Shown here piece after piece: positions 19,475-27,019 of a DNA stretch of 51,846 nt (position 1 is its first letter; the number at the start of each line of letters is the position of its first letter). The position numbers were made by a program, and so were the translations under genes. The notes below the pieces were generated by a model. The model saw only the letters and a program-made list of their open reading frames with translations, ran no database searches and had not been told where the DNA came from. This stretch comes from Opitutales bacterium (GTDB lineage: Bacteria; Verrucomicrobiota; Verrucomicrobiia; Opitutales; Oceanipulchritudinaceae). Where the stretch lies: assembly GCA_020831525.1 (NCBI GenBank), contig JAFIGH010000028.1, positions 1 through 51,846 of the forward strand. The letters run 5' to 3'.

Positions 19475-20221
19475 GGCCATGCGGCTATTACTTGAATTGG
19501 TTTGTGTGCTGATATGAATTATGACATTACCATCAAGAGTCGGCGCCACACCGGACCAGCTAATCCAACCGTCACTGGGCGCATCCGCATTGGTCTCCGT
19601 GGCATTTGGATAAAATCCAAATCCATAGCTGTCGTCGCTTGTCGAGAAGCTACTGTAGTTGATCCAAGGCAGGGGATCGCCATTCAAACCATTGGTAGGA
19701 ACAAGACTCCCGACATCATTGCCTGATTGGTTGCCGCCAGTGGAGTTGGCCCCCTCTATGTTATACATCGTCGCCCGGCTGGTTCCATTGGATCTCGTTG
19801 CAGCAACCAGTTCCAAATCATAAGTCAGGTTCGCATCCAGCCCCGAAATAATTACTGTGGAAGTTCTGTTTTGTGCCTGGAAGAACCGGTATTCCAACGC
19901 ATTGGAGGAATCAGGGGCAATCCAGGAAGGTTGGCCGGAACGGGCAGCTCCGGCATCGGACCATTGAGTATCCGCAGTGGAGGTTTGGAAGCCATCCCCT
20001 TCGAAGGCGATTCCAATACCCGTGCTTACCCCGGCGGTGGTGGATAGGTTATTCAACCCACTGAGACCACTGACTGTATTCCATTGGTTTCCATTTTCAT
20101 CGGGCGAGGTCACTTCGTTTGACGTGCTGTTGAAGTCCACCAGCAATATCTGCCCGCTCGCCAGACCGGCGGAAAGTCCCAGCGCGAGGGCGGAGGTGAG
20201 GAGTTGTTTTGTTTTTATCAT
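19367..20221 (-). CDS. PEP-CTERM surface protein with LDFG module (1)
   Basis: 284 aa. Residues 1-23 are a signal peptide (MIKTKQLLTSALALGLSAGL). Residues 24-256 form one LDFG module: ILLVDFNS, NQWNTVSG, GLDANLTYDLELVAA, DGWISWSGVAP and RMALNAMQI, matching at corresponding places the modules inside the giant proteins. The C-terminus is a PEP-CTERM signal: VIPEPRVYAA, a hydrophobic helix, then RRRKS. In characterised systems such tails are recognised by an exosortase; no exosortase gene is in this window, so one must be elsewhere in the genome. It has its own terminator at 19253-19287 and a conserved upstream block at 20418-20493. It is a paralog of the next gene: signal peptide and tail nearly identical, passenger diverged. 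Confidence 0.9.
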   Translation of the reverse strand: MIKTKQLLTSALALGLSAGLASGQILLVDFNSTSNEVTSPDENGNQWNTVSGLSGLNNLSTTAGVSTGIGIAFEGDGFQTSTADTQWSDAGAARSGQPSWIAPDSSNALEYRFFQAQNRTSTVIISGLDANLTYDLELVAATRSNGTSRATMYNIEGANSTGGNQSGNDVGSLVPTNGLNGDPLPWINYSSFSTSDDSYGFGFYPNATETNADAPSDGWISWSGVAPTLDGNVIIHISTQTNSSNSRMALNAMQITVIPEPRVYAALFGLLALGLAVWVRRRKS

Positions 20222-20417
20222 AGCTATGTATTTTTTGGTTTTTTATACTTTGTTGGGTTTGGGGAACTGCCGGTGCGTTGCCTAGGACGAGCCGGTGGTC
20301 CCGGAGAGAGTGGGTTCAAGGCTGCACTTTTGGATATGTCCTGTGTGGCACGTGAGCACCAAGGCACGGAGCCGCGGAGAGCTGGGTTTCAGAGGGGAGG
20401 TATTCAAACATATCGGG

Positions 20418-20493
20418 CAACCCCCTTGAAAGCACTTTTTTTCTGGATCAGTAAAGACCGCCGGTCTACGGGCTGGCGGGCAATGTAACGCCG
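20418..20493 (-). promoter_or_regulatory. Conserved upstream block of PEP-CTERM genes, copy 1
   Basis: Read on the minus strand it contains GGCGTTACATTGCCCGCCAG, a short spacer, CTTTACTGATCCAGAA, an A-rich run, and TTTCAAGGGGGTTG. The same order and wording recur before the two sister genes (21640-21713, 39364-39438), each with its gene-proximal edge 190-197 bp from the ATG. TTTCAA followed after 17-18 bp by TTTGAA/TTTGAT might be a weak sigma-70 promoter; the rest could bind an activator. The remainder of 20222-20667 holds a leader with conserved GAAACCCAG and, at its far end, the terminator of the next gene. Confidence 0.6.
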
Positions 20494-20553
20494 TTTGGCG
20501 AAAGTGTGCAGGCGGGACGCCTGCGGTCCCATGGGGGGGCGAGGGTGATCATT

Positions 20554-20590
20554 AAAAAAATCCCCCCGGTGGAGGGCCGCCGGGGGAAAA
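20554..20590 (-). terminator. Rho-independent terminator of the second PEP-CTERM gene
   Basis: Copy of the structure at 19253-19287: arms CCCCCGG/CCGGGGG and seven T residues on the minus strand (complement of 20554-20560), about 80 bp beyond the stop at 20668. Its presence shows that the two PEP-CTERM genes are separate transcription units rather than an operon. Confidence 0.85.
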
Positions 20591-20775
20591 GAGACACGGA
20601 GGGAACGGGGGAATCAATGCGGATGCGTCTCACGCGCATCCGTCCGTGCCTTTTCCGTCAAAGAACCTTACGACTTGCGGCGGCGCACCCAGACGGCCAG
20701 CCCGAGGGCGAGCAGACCGAAGAGCGCGGCGTAGACGCGGGGCTCGGGGATGACTGTAATCTGCATGGCGTTGAG
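20563..20775. repeat. Duplicated 3' block of PEP-CTERM genes, copy 2
   Basis: Partner of 19260-19474; terminator, 3' untranslated hairpin and PEP-CTERM codons are nearly identical in the two copies. Confidence 0.85.
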
Positions 20776-21450
20776 GGTACCACGCGAGTTGCTCCCGCTT
20801 AAACCGCGGATCGTCAGAGTGATTTCGTCTTGCGCATCCGGGGCAACATCGGCCCAGCGGATCCAGCCTTGGCTGATGTCGTCATTAGTGGTTCCCGCCG
20901 GGTTTGGATACCATGTGACCGTGGTTCCAAGACTCACGTCGCGGTGCGGATTGTACCCTTCGACCAAACCGGCGCCGCCATTGAGTTCAAACTCATTGGG
21001 ATCCCGCCCGAGGCCGGTGGATCCCGTCGAGCCGCCTTGCGCCAAAGCCGAAGCGATTTCAATCGTGTAGGTGAAGCCGCTCTGCAAGCCGGAGAGGACC
21101 ATGGTTCCCTCGGTATTTCGATCCCAACTCAAGCGATCACTGAGGACGCGCGCACCGTCTGTGGTCGACGGGTCGGCCCACGGCGGATTCACGTGGTTGT
21201 CGGCATCCCAACGGTCCAAGGATCCAAAATCATCGGCATTTGTGAAGGACAGGCTGATTCCGGTCAGGTTGCCGTTGGTGTCCGTGAGGTTTGGCGCGCC
21301 CGTGTCGCCGCGGATGCCCGCGTTCCACTCGGAGCCGGCCGGGTCTGTCTCCGCGTCGCCGAAATCGACGAGGATTGTCTGCCCGCTCGCCAATCCCGCG
21401 GAGAGGCCCAGTGCGAGGGCTGAGGTGAGGAGTTGTTTTTTGCGTATCAT
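20668..21450 (-). CDS. PEP-CTERM surface protein with LDFG module (2)
   Basis: 260 aa. Signal peptide MIRKKQLLTSALALGLSAGL, then one LDFG module (ILVDFGDAETDP, EWNAGIRGD, RVLSDRLSW, GLQSGFTYTIEIASALA, EGYNPHRDVSLGTTVTW, QGWIRWADVAP, RGTLNAMQI) and the same PEP-CTERM tail as the gene at 19367. This copy is the closest of the three to the LDFG modules of the giant proteins, especially at SDRL, the EIAS strand, the EGYN/EGFN turn and LGTxVxW. The exported part is therefore a single free-standing LDFG module on a C-terminal anchor. Conserved block at 21640-21713, terminator at 20554-20590. Confidence 0.9.
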   Translation of the reverse strand: MIRKKQLLTSALALGLSAGLASGQTILVDFGDAETDPAGSEWNAGIRGDTGAPNLTDTNGNLTGISLSFTNADDFGSLDRWDADNHVNPPWADPSTTDGARVLSDRLSWDRNTEGTMVLSGLQSGFTYTIEIASALAQGGSTGSTGLGRDPNEFELNGGAGLVEGYNPHRDVSLGTTVTWYPNPAGTTNDDISQGWIRWADVAPDAQDEITLTIRGLSGSNSRGTLNAMQITVIPEPRVYAALFGLLALGLAVWVRRRKS

Positions 21451-21639
21451 AGCTATGTATCTTTGGTGTTTATTCTTTGTTGGGTTTGGTGGAGACCGCC
21501 GGTGCGTTGCCTAGGACGTTCCGGTGGTTCCGGAGAGAATGGATTCAAGGCTGCGTTTTTGGGTATTTCACGTTTCGGGAGCGCGGCAAAGGACCGCGGA
21601 GAACTGGGTTTCAGATGGCGCGCATTCAAACAGGTCGGG

Positions 21640-21713
21640 CAACCCCCTTGAAAGTACTTTTCTTCTGGATCAGTAAAGTCATTGGGTTCGAGGGCTGGCG
21701 GGCGATGTAACGC
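21640..21713 (-). promoter_or_regulatory. Conserved upstream block of PEP-CTERM genes, copy 2
   Basis: On the minus strand: GGCGTTACATCGCCCGCCAG, spacer, CTTTACTGATCCAGAA, A-rich run, TTTCAAGGGGGTTG; its near edge is 190 bp before the ATG at 21450. The leader between block and gene also matches copy 1 (CCTAGGCAACGCACCGGC and GAAACCCAG), so the duplication that made the two genes included the whole 5' region. Confidence 0.6.
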
Positions 21714-21755
21714 CGCGTTGTAAATGGGTGCAGGGCTTTTCCGGAGGTGGAGGCT

Positions 21756-21905
21756 CTTCGACCAACCGTAGTCGGACTACTTTAGCGGTCGACCCGCTGC
21801 GGAAGCGCCGTATCGAACGTTCACGCGCCCACCCCGCCGCCCCGCGCACCCGAAGTTCCGGCGACGCTCCGCCGCCGCGGTCCGGCGATGAATCAGCCGG
21901 ACTCC
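21756..21905. repeat. Intergenic palindromic (REP-like) repeat mosaic, copy 3 (inverted)
   Basis: This is the reverse complement of parts of the mosaics at 9709 and 13570: hairpin AGCGGTCGACCCGCT at 21784-21798 next to GGAAGCGCCGTATCGAACGT and a block rich in CCGCCGC. A short palindrome GTAGTCGGACTAC lies at 21768-21780. The loop-side change GGCCGCT to GACCGCT leaves the stem paired. The rest of the gap 21451-21938 is the leader and block of the PEP-CTERM gene. Confidence 0.55.
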
Positions 21906-21938
21906 TTTCCGCGGTGTTTCCGCGGAGACCCTGTCGCG

Positions 21939-23147
21939 TCAGCCGCCGACGGGATCCCTGCGGACACGGTAAAAGCGGTTGTCGTCAGGCACCGGCGGCG
22001 CCACTTCCACCGAGACCGGCCAACCGGAGCCCTCCCATGGGCCGCTGTGCGCTTGCCACCCGTCGAGATCGGAAGAGACTTCGATCCAATAAAGGTGACC
22101 GGGAAGGGTGGGGAACTCCAAGCGGGCGCTGCCGTCCGCGTGCGCGACCCAATCCGCTGCAAAGGGTTTCTCCGGCACCCACCATGCGTGCAGGTAGTCC
22201 ATGCTCACATTCTCGTAGCCCCGGAAGTAAAGGCGGAGGCCTTCGAAGGACTCGAAGTAGCGGTAGAGCGGAGCGGTCCCAGGCGCCTCTTCTTCCTCGG
22301 GTAGAGGCATAAAGCCGTCGCGCACCCAATGGACACCGTCGTCGTCGGCATTGACCCATAGTTCCTGATGGTGCGGCGCAACAACGTAGCGGAAGCGCTG
22401 CCACTGGGTGGAGGCAAGACCGCGCGAGCTGCGTACCCAGCCATTGTACGGCCACGGATCGCCCACGCCGGGGCTGGGACCGCCGTTGGAGGCGCTGCCA
22501 CCCGCCGTCGAGGAAAACCCGGCAAGCCACCAAAGGGGGGTGCCGCTGCCGTCGTAATAGATCTCGAATTCGCCCTCGTGCGCGTAGCCGCCGCCATACA
22601 TGAGGAGGGCGGTGGCGGCGTTGAAGCCGGTGGTGTCGCTCCCGCGCAGGCGCACTTGGTAGGCCGGACGACCCCACCATTCGGCGGAAAAGTCGTGTGC
22701 TTTGTCATCGCGCGTGAGGTCGAGTCCGCCCTCGGGGTAATCATGCACGAGGGTGATCCCGATGCGGTTCCATTCTCCGCGGATTTCGTCGATGAGCGAG
22801 TGCCAGCGCACGCGGAACTCGATCACGAGCGTTCCCTCGCGGTGTTGCATGGGACCCGCGAAGCGCTGGTCGAGAGCGGTGAAGGAGCGGGACCGGGTTT
22901 CGCTCTCCCATGGGCGGAGGCCCACCGAGGCGATCCCGGCGGCGGAGAGTTGCACGCTCCCGCCGACGATCTCGAAGGCGGAGCCGGAGGCTGGTTGGCC
23001 CGCCCAGCTTAGGGCCGTGCTGAGATCATCCCAGGCGTCGAGGGCGGAAAAATCCTCCTCGATGATCCATTGGGTGCCAAAGGCCGTGCTGAGGCTGCCG
23101 AGGAAAAGTCCAAGAGCGCCAATAATGAGGGGGTTTCTTCCGGCCAT
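21939..23147 (-). CDS. Secreted ConA-like (jelly-roll) domain protein
   Basis: 402 aa with signal peptide (NPLIIGALGLFLGSLSTAFG). Residues 26-330 have the pattern of a concanavalin-like beta-sandwich such as laminin-G or GH16-fold proteins: IEEDFSALDAW near the start, EGTLVIEFRVRWHS, RIGITLVHDYP, EFEIYYDGSGTPLWWL, QWQRFRYVVAPHHQELWVN and LRLYFRGYENVSMDYLHAW. I do not see the ExDxE motif of GH16 enzymes, so carbohydrate binding is likelier than catalysis. Residues 340-402 are the shared tail (HLYWIEVSSDLDGWQ, NRFYRVRRD). It is the last gene of the seven-gene run, 49 bp after the SUMF1-like gene. Confidence 0.7.
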   Translation of the reverse strand: MAGRNPLIIGALGLFLGSLSTAFGTQWIIEEDFSALDAWDDLSTALSWAGQPASGSAFEIVGGSVQLSAAGIASVGLRPWESETRSRSFTALDQRFAGPMQHREGTLVIEFRVRWHSLIDEIRGEWNRIGITLVHDYPEGGLDLTRDDKAHDFSAEWWGRPAYQVRLRGSDTTGFNAATALLMYGGGYAHEGEFEIYYDGSGTPLWWLAGFSSTAGGSASNGGPSPGVGDPWPYNGWVRSSRGLASTQWQRFRYVVAPHHQELWVNADDDGVHWVRDGFMPLPEEEEAPGTAPLYRYFESFEGLRLYFRGYENVSMDYLHAWWVPEKPFAADWVAHADGSARLEFPTLPGHLYWIEVSSDLDGWQAHSGPWEGSGWPVSVEVAPPVPDDNRFYRVRRDPVGG

Positions 23148-23196
23148 AGTATGGTTTACGTGATCCTGTCACTGGGGATATTCGCACGGAAAAAGT

Positions 23197-24297
23197 TCAG
23201 GGAGCCGCGCGCCGGGCAATGCGGAAACCAAAGGGCGCATGGCGCGGCGAAGGTTCGTGAACGTCGCGAATGGCCACTTGGAGATAGACGGGCTCTTGCA
23301 GCCAACGGCCACCGCGGTAGACACGATATTTGCCGACTTCACTCGCGCAAGGTCCACGTGTGTCCGGTTCCGATGCGGCGGGCTGGCTATACCAGTCTGC
23401 CGACCACGCGTCCCAGAGCCACTCCCAGACGTTTCCCGCCATGTCAAACAGTCCATAACCGTTGGAAGGATAGCTGGCCACAGGTGTTGTTCCGTTGGTT
23501 TCGCTGCTGTTCCAATAGTTCGCGCGCGCCGGGTCGATGTCGGCATCACCCCATGGCCAGCGCTTGCCGACAAGGCCACCGCGCGCGGCCTTCTCCCACT
23601 CCGCCTCCGTTGGCAAGCGATAGCCATCGGCGTCCCAATTGACTTGGGCGTTCGTAAGGATAACACGCGTTCGACGGTAGACCTGCATATGGTCGTCGTC
23701 CAAATAGTAGACGGGCGTGAGCCCTTCCATCTCGCTCTTCGCGTTGCACCACTTCACCATATCATACCATGAGACCTGCGTGACCGGATGCTGGTTGTTT
23801 TCCGGCGTATCGGGCAACCCCGACCATGTTTCCCCCGAATAGCCCCGGCTGCCCTCCTTGTCGAAGCCATAGCCGTGGGCGATTCCCCAATCGCGGACCA
23901 TCTCCCACTCGGCATAGGTAACCGGCGTCTTCGCCATATAAAAAGCCGATACATACACCTCATGCACGGGACGGCTGGGCTCCATCCAGGGTTCGGGCTC
24001 GTTCTTGTGATCCCCCATGGAGAAGGTTCCCGCGGGGATGAGCGAAAAGCCCTCCGGCCCGGACCCGGGGGCAAAGTCCGCCACATCCAATCGAAAGAAG
24101 GAGGGATTCGAGAGGTCCGTGAGCGCAAGGCGTCCGTCCTCGTTGATCATCTCCGCCGTGACGTGGACATCGGTCCAGGTCCGGCCGTCTTCGGAGTGCT
24201 GCAGGGTAAGTTTGCCGCTGAGCGCGCCGGAAGCGGACTCGGCCAAACCAAGCGTTGCGCAGCTCAAAAAGAAGAAGGGAAGCGTTTTTACTTTCAT
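23197..24297 (-). CDS. Secreted SUMF1/formylglycine-generating-enzyme-fold protein lacking the catalytic cysteines
   Basis: 366 aa. Residues 1-24 are a signal peptide, 26-75 a short copy of the locus-wide module normally found at C-termini (LTLQHSEDGRTWTDV, SFFRLDV), and 76-366 an FGE-sulfatase domain: FSLIPAGTFSMGD, PVHEVYVSAFYMAKTPVTYAEW, HPVTQVSWYDMVKWCN, YRLPTEAEWEKAARGG, LFDMAGNVWEW and FGFRIARR. Where true formylglycine-generating enzymes have a cysteine pair after the RGGS segment, this protein reads RVYRGGRW followed by LQEPVYLQVAIRD (residues 325-345) with no Cys. Sulfatase activation is therefore unlikely, and no sulfatase is in the window. A binding role or an unknown reaction is inferred. 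Second-last in the run, 21 bp after the PQQ-type gene. Confidence 0.85.
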   Translation of the reverse strand: MKVKTLPFFFLSCATLGLAESASGALSGKLTLQHSEDGRTWTDVHVTAEMINEDGRLALTDLSNPSFFRLDVADFAPGSGPEGFSLIPAGTFSMGDHKNEPEPWMEPSRPVHEVYVSAFYMAKTPVTYAEWEMVRDWGIAHGYGFDKEGSRGYSGETWSGLPDTPENNQHPVTQVSWYDMVKWCNAKSEMEGLTPVYYLDDDHMQVYRRTRVILTNAQVNWDADGYRLPTEAEWEKAARGGLVGKRWPWGDADIDPARANYWNSSETNGTTPVASYPSNGYGLFDMAGNVWEWLWDAWSADWYSQPAASEPDTRGPCASEVGKYRVYRGGRWLQEPVYLQVAIRDVHEPSPRHAPFGFRIARRAAP

Positions 24298-24318
24298 AGG
24301 GCGGTGATTTTTTGAAAC

Positions 24319-26985
24319 TCATTCCTCCTTGACCAAACGGTAGAAGCGCCGTTCGCCCGTGAAGTTGTGGTGCGTGTCGACCTCTTCTCCGGTTCCCTCT
24401 ATCGGGCTGCCAACGGGCACCCAACTGCCTACTTCGAGGGTCGTAGAGGTTTCCACCTGATAGGTGGCACCCGCTTCCGCGAAGAAGGAGAGAGCGATTT
24501 CCCCGGGGGTGGCACTCCGCCGGATTTTCACGCCCTGGTAGGCTTGGGGTGCGGGCATGTTCTGCAAAATCGCGGTGACCGGTCCACTGCGGGTGTGCTC
24601 GATCCCCCATTCGGCACTCCACGTTCCACTGACGGGATAGAGGCCCGCTTCGTCGGGTTCGCCGAAAGTGAGATCGAGGGTCACATATCCGGCGAGGGAG
24701 CCGCCGTTTTGCCAGTCACCTTCAATCCAGGCATCTGTGTTGATGATGACGAGGGCTGTGCCGCTGAGGCCCTCCGGGGTGACGACAAGGTCGCGGGCGT
24801 CAATCTCATGATAGGCTTGGTTGTATCGAAAGGCTCCGCCGACGGCGGTGAGGACGGACGTGTCGTCGTGATCGAAGGCGAGGATGAGGTCTTTCAAACC
24901 GTCGAAGCGGGGGAGAGCTTCGGGGAGGATGAGGTGCAAACGCTCCTGGCCTTCCGGAAGGGGCCCGAAGAAACTCACGGGTGTGCCGGTGTTGCCCGGG
25001 TTGGGCCAGCTCTTCAACGGGTAGCCGCCGGTGCTGGTCTCGTGGAGAGGGCCGCTCACGCTGACCGGTTCCTCCCATCCCGCGAAGGAGCGCGACCAGG
25101 TGCCGGTCCATTCGTTTCCGTTGGCGCGTTCCATTTGCAGAGACCCGGACCAGGAAAAGGAATAGAAATGAAAATCCGCATCGACCTCGACGTCGGTCCC
25201 GATGGGAATTTCTGCCGCGAGGCCAAACTCCGTCCACATATCCACCCGGTGGAAGGCGTTCGGGATAATGCCCAGCTCGAGCCGCGGGGGCGATTCAAGG
25301 CGTCCGCCGTAAAGGTTGCCGTTTTCTCTGCCAAAGAGAACGGCTTGCACCGGACGCAGAGCGCCCGCCCATGCGTCTTCGAGGAGCAGTTCTGCTCTGG
25401 GGCTGGTGAAGACGGTCAAATCGACCGCGGCGATCTGCCGCATGCCCCGAATGAAAACTTTGCCCCCGGCGTAGGGCATTTCCCATGGATGAAGGTAGTC
25501 CGTCATCTGCTGGATACCGAAGCCTTCATACTGTATGTTGTGAAGGTAGGTGAACTGGCCGTCCCCGTGTAGTTGATAAACCATCAAGCCTGCTTGGCTA
25601 CCTGAGTGAGCCGAATCATTTTGCACAAAGAATTTATCCTCGGCGATGAAGGGCATGCCTTGGCTGCGGATTCTTGGTGAGTCGGGCTCATGGATGACGG
25701 CACCAGTGGCGAGATCAAAGGAGACGAGGTAGCCCTCCTCGGGGCGGCGACCCGTGCCAACGAGCAGATAAACCACTCCATCCCGGATAACGCCTTTGCG
25801 CTCGCCGCCGCGGTCATCTTTGACCTGGACGCGGTTGCGTGGGGTATCCTCGAACTGCCAGCGCCATGTGAGGCCGTCGAGACCAACTTCGTAGCACTCG
25901 AGGAGGGCCTCGTCATTGCGGCTGGGATCATTGTTGATAAGGACATGATCCTCGCCGACAAGGAGCTGGCCGGGATTGTAACCGTTGGTGGGGAAGGTCC
26001 AGAGGATGCTTCCGTCTGCGGGGTCAAGCAAATGAATGCCGTTGCGGTTGAGGCGACCGGCGTTGTTGCAGATGAGGTAGGTTTTGTCCTCGTGCGTCCA
26101 TGGGATGGGGGTGGCCTGCGGGTGCAGGACGGCAGCCGTCTCCCAAAGGACGTTTCCATCCGTGACTCTCAGACCGATGAGCCCGCGCTGCATATCGGGG
26201 ATTACGGCTACATCGTCGACTATGATGGCACCGGAGCGTCTCATGCCGAAAGGTCCGGTTGTTTGGGCCGGGATCGTTCGTGTATCCAGCATCTCCTGCT
26301 TGAAGGCCCCGGCTATGGCATTCCAGTTCGGGATGGTGAAGCTCCAACGCAGATCACCCGTTGCGATTTCGTAGGCGAAAACCTCTCCGAGCAGGGTGAC
26401 GGTCACATACAGGCCGTCACGCGCGGCGGCGTGGAGGCCGTTGTGATCCCGTTTCGAAGAGAGGAAGTTGAGCGAGGCGGAGGGCTGCATGCGCCTCCAG
26501 AGCATATCGCCGGTTTCGGCGTCGAGGGCGATGGTGTGCCAGTCGGCGTCGATGCGGAGGTAGTTATCCTGCAAGATGGCATTTCGCTCCGCATCCCGGT
26601 AGTAACGCTCGGTGATCTTGGTGTAATCCGCCACCACATCGCCGGTGGGTTGACTCCATGAGATAAGGAGCATGCCGTCGATGAGAACGGGGCTCCCGGT
26701 TTCTCCATAGGCGGGATCAAACCCTTCCTCGAGAAGCTCAACGGGACGCTTGCTATCCCCTTTGCCAAAGCCGGTGTGGATCCCGTATCGCCAGGCGACA
26801 CGGGGGTGTCCGGGCTCGGTGGTCAAGGCCACCCCGGATTCGCTTGGCAAGGCGAAATGGTGGTCGGGAGCGTGTGCGGTTAATCCGGGCTCGGGACCGG
26901 CCGCCGCGGAGGAAACGACCACGAGAGCCAACATGGCGGGAAGGAACGCTAGACGGAGGGATGAGGACGGGGAACGGGTTTTCAT
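24319..26985 (-). CDS. Secreted PQQ-type (BamB-like) beta-propeller protein
   Basis: 888 aa with a signal peptide (LAFLPAMLALVVVSSAAAG). Residues about 50-520 show PQQ-like propeller blades with the recurring motif of a display segment followed by xDGxxLW: ALDAETGDMLWRR, AYEIATGDLRWSFTI, GLRVTDGNVLWETAAV, LLDPADGSILWTFPT, SFDLATGAVIHEP. The conserved residues for binding PQQ in alcohol dehydrogenases are not evident, so a scaffold or binding role is likelier. Residues 560-790 are beta-rich and not recognised. The end (about 810-888) is the shared tail: SFFAEAGATYQVETSTTLEV and RRFYRLVKEE. Lies 34 bp after the beta-helix gene and 21 bp before the SUMF1-like gene. Confidence 0.8.
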   Translation of the reverse strand: MKTRSPSSSLRLAFLPAMLALVVVSSAAAGPEPGLTAHAPDHHFALPSESGVALTTEPGHPRVAWRYGIHTGFGKGDSKRPVELLEEGFDPAYGETGSPVLIDGMLLISWSQPTGDVVADYTKITERYYRDAERNAILQDNYLRIDADWHTIALDAETGDMLWRRMQPSASLNFLSSKRDHNGLHAAARDGLYVTVTLLGEVFAYEIATGDLRWSFTIPNWNAIAGAFKQEMLDTRTIPAQTTGPFGMRRSGAIIVDDVAVIPDMQRGLIGLRVTDGNVLWETAAVLHPQATPIPWTHEDKTYLICNNAGRLNRNGIHLLDPADGSILWTFPTNGYNPGQLLVGEDHVLINNDPSRNDEALLECYEVGLDGLTWRWQFEDTPRNRVQVKDDRGGERKGVIRDGVVYLLVGTGRRPEEGYLVSFDLATGAVIHEPDSPRIRSQGMPFIAEDKFFVQNDSAHSGSQAGLMVYQLHGDGQFTYLHNIQYEGFGIQQMTDYLHPWEMPYAGGKVFIRGMRQIAAVDLTVFTSPRAELLLEDAWAGALRPVQAVLFGRENGNLYGGRLESPPRLELGIIPNAFHRVDMWTEFGLAAEIPIGTDVEVDADFHFYSFSWSGSLQMERANGNEWTGTWSRSFAGWEEPVSVSGPLHETSTGGYPLKSWPNPGNTGTPVSFFGPLPEGQERLHLILPEALPRFDGLKDLILAFDHDDTSVLTAVGGAFRYNQAYHEIDARDLVVTPEGLSGTALVIINTDAWIEGDWQNGGSLAGYVTLDLTFGEPDEAGLYPVSGTWSAEWGIEHTRSGPVTAILQNMPAPQAYQGVKIRRSATPGEIALSFFAEAGATYQVETSTTLEVGSWVPVGSPIEGTGEEVDTHHNFTGERRFYRLVKEE

Positions 26986-27019
26986 ATTCGGGTATTTTGG
27001 GAGAGAGTTTTCGGTGGAA

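Noticed and set aside
20413-20440. Sigma-54 promoter in the conserved PEP-CTERM upstream block
   Set aside because: GGGGGTTG-C resembles half of a -24/-12 element, but no GG lies ten bases before the GC in all three copies, so I did not call it.
9700-21905. CRISPR array or insertion sequence in the repeated intergenic DNA
   Set aside because: The repeats are few, irregularly spaced, palindromic and shuffled; there is no constant spacer length and no transposase frame.
24319-26985. PQQ-dependent dehydrogenase
   Set aside because: The propeller motif fits, but the sequence lacks visible cofactor-binding and catalytic marks of such enzymes and ends in the locus tail; BamB-like or binding propeller is safer.
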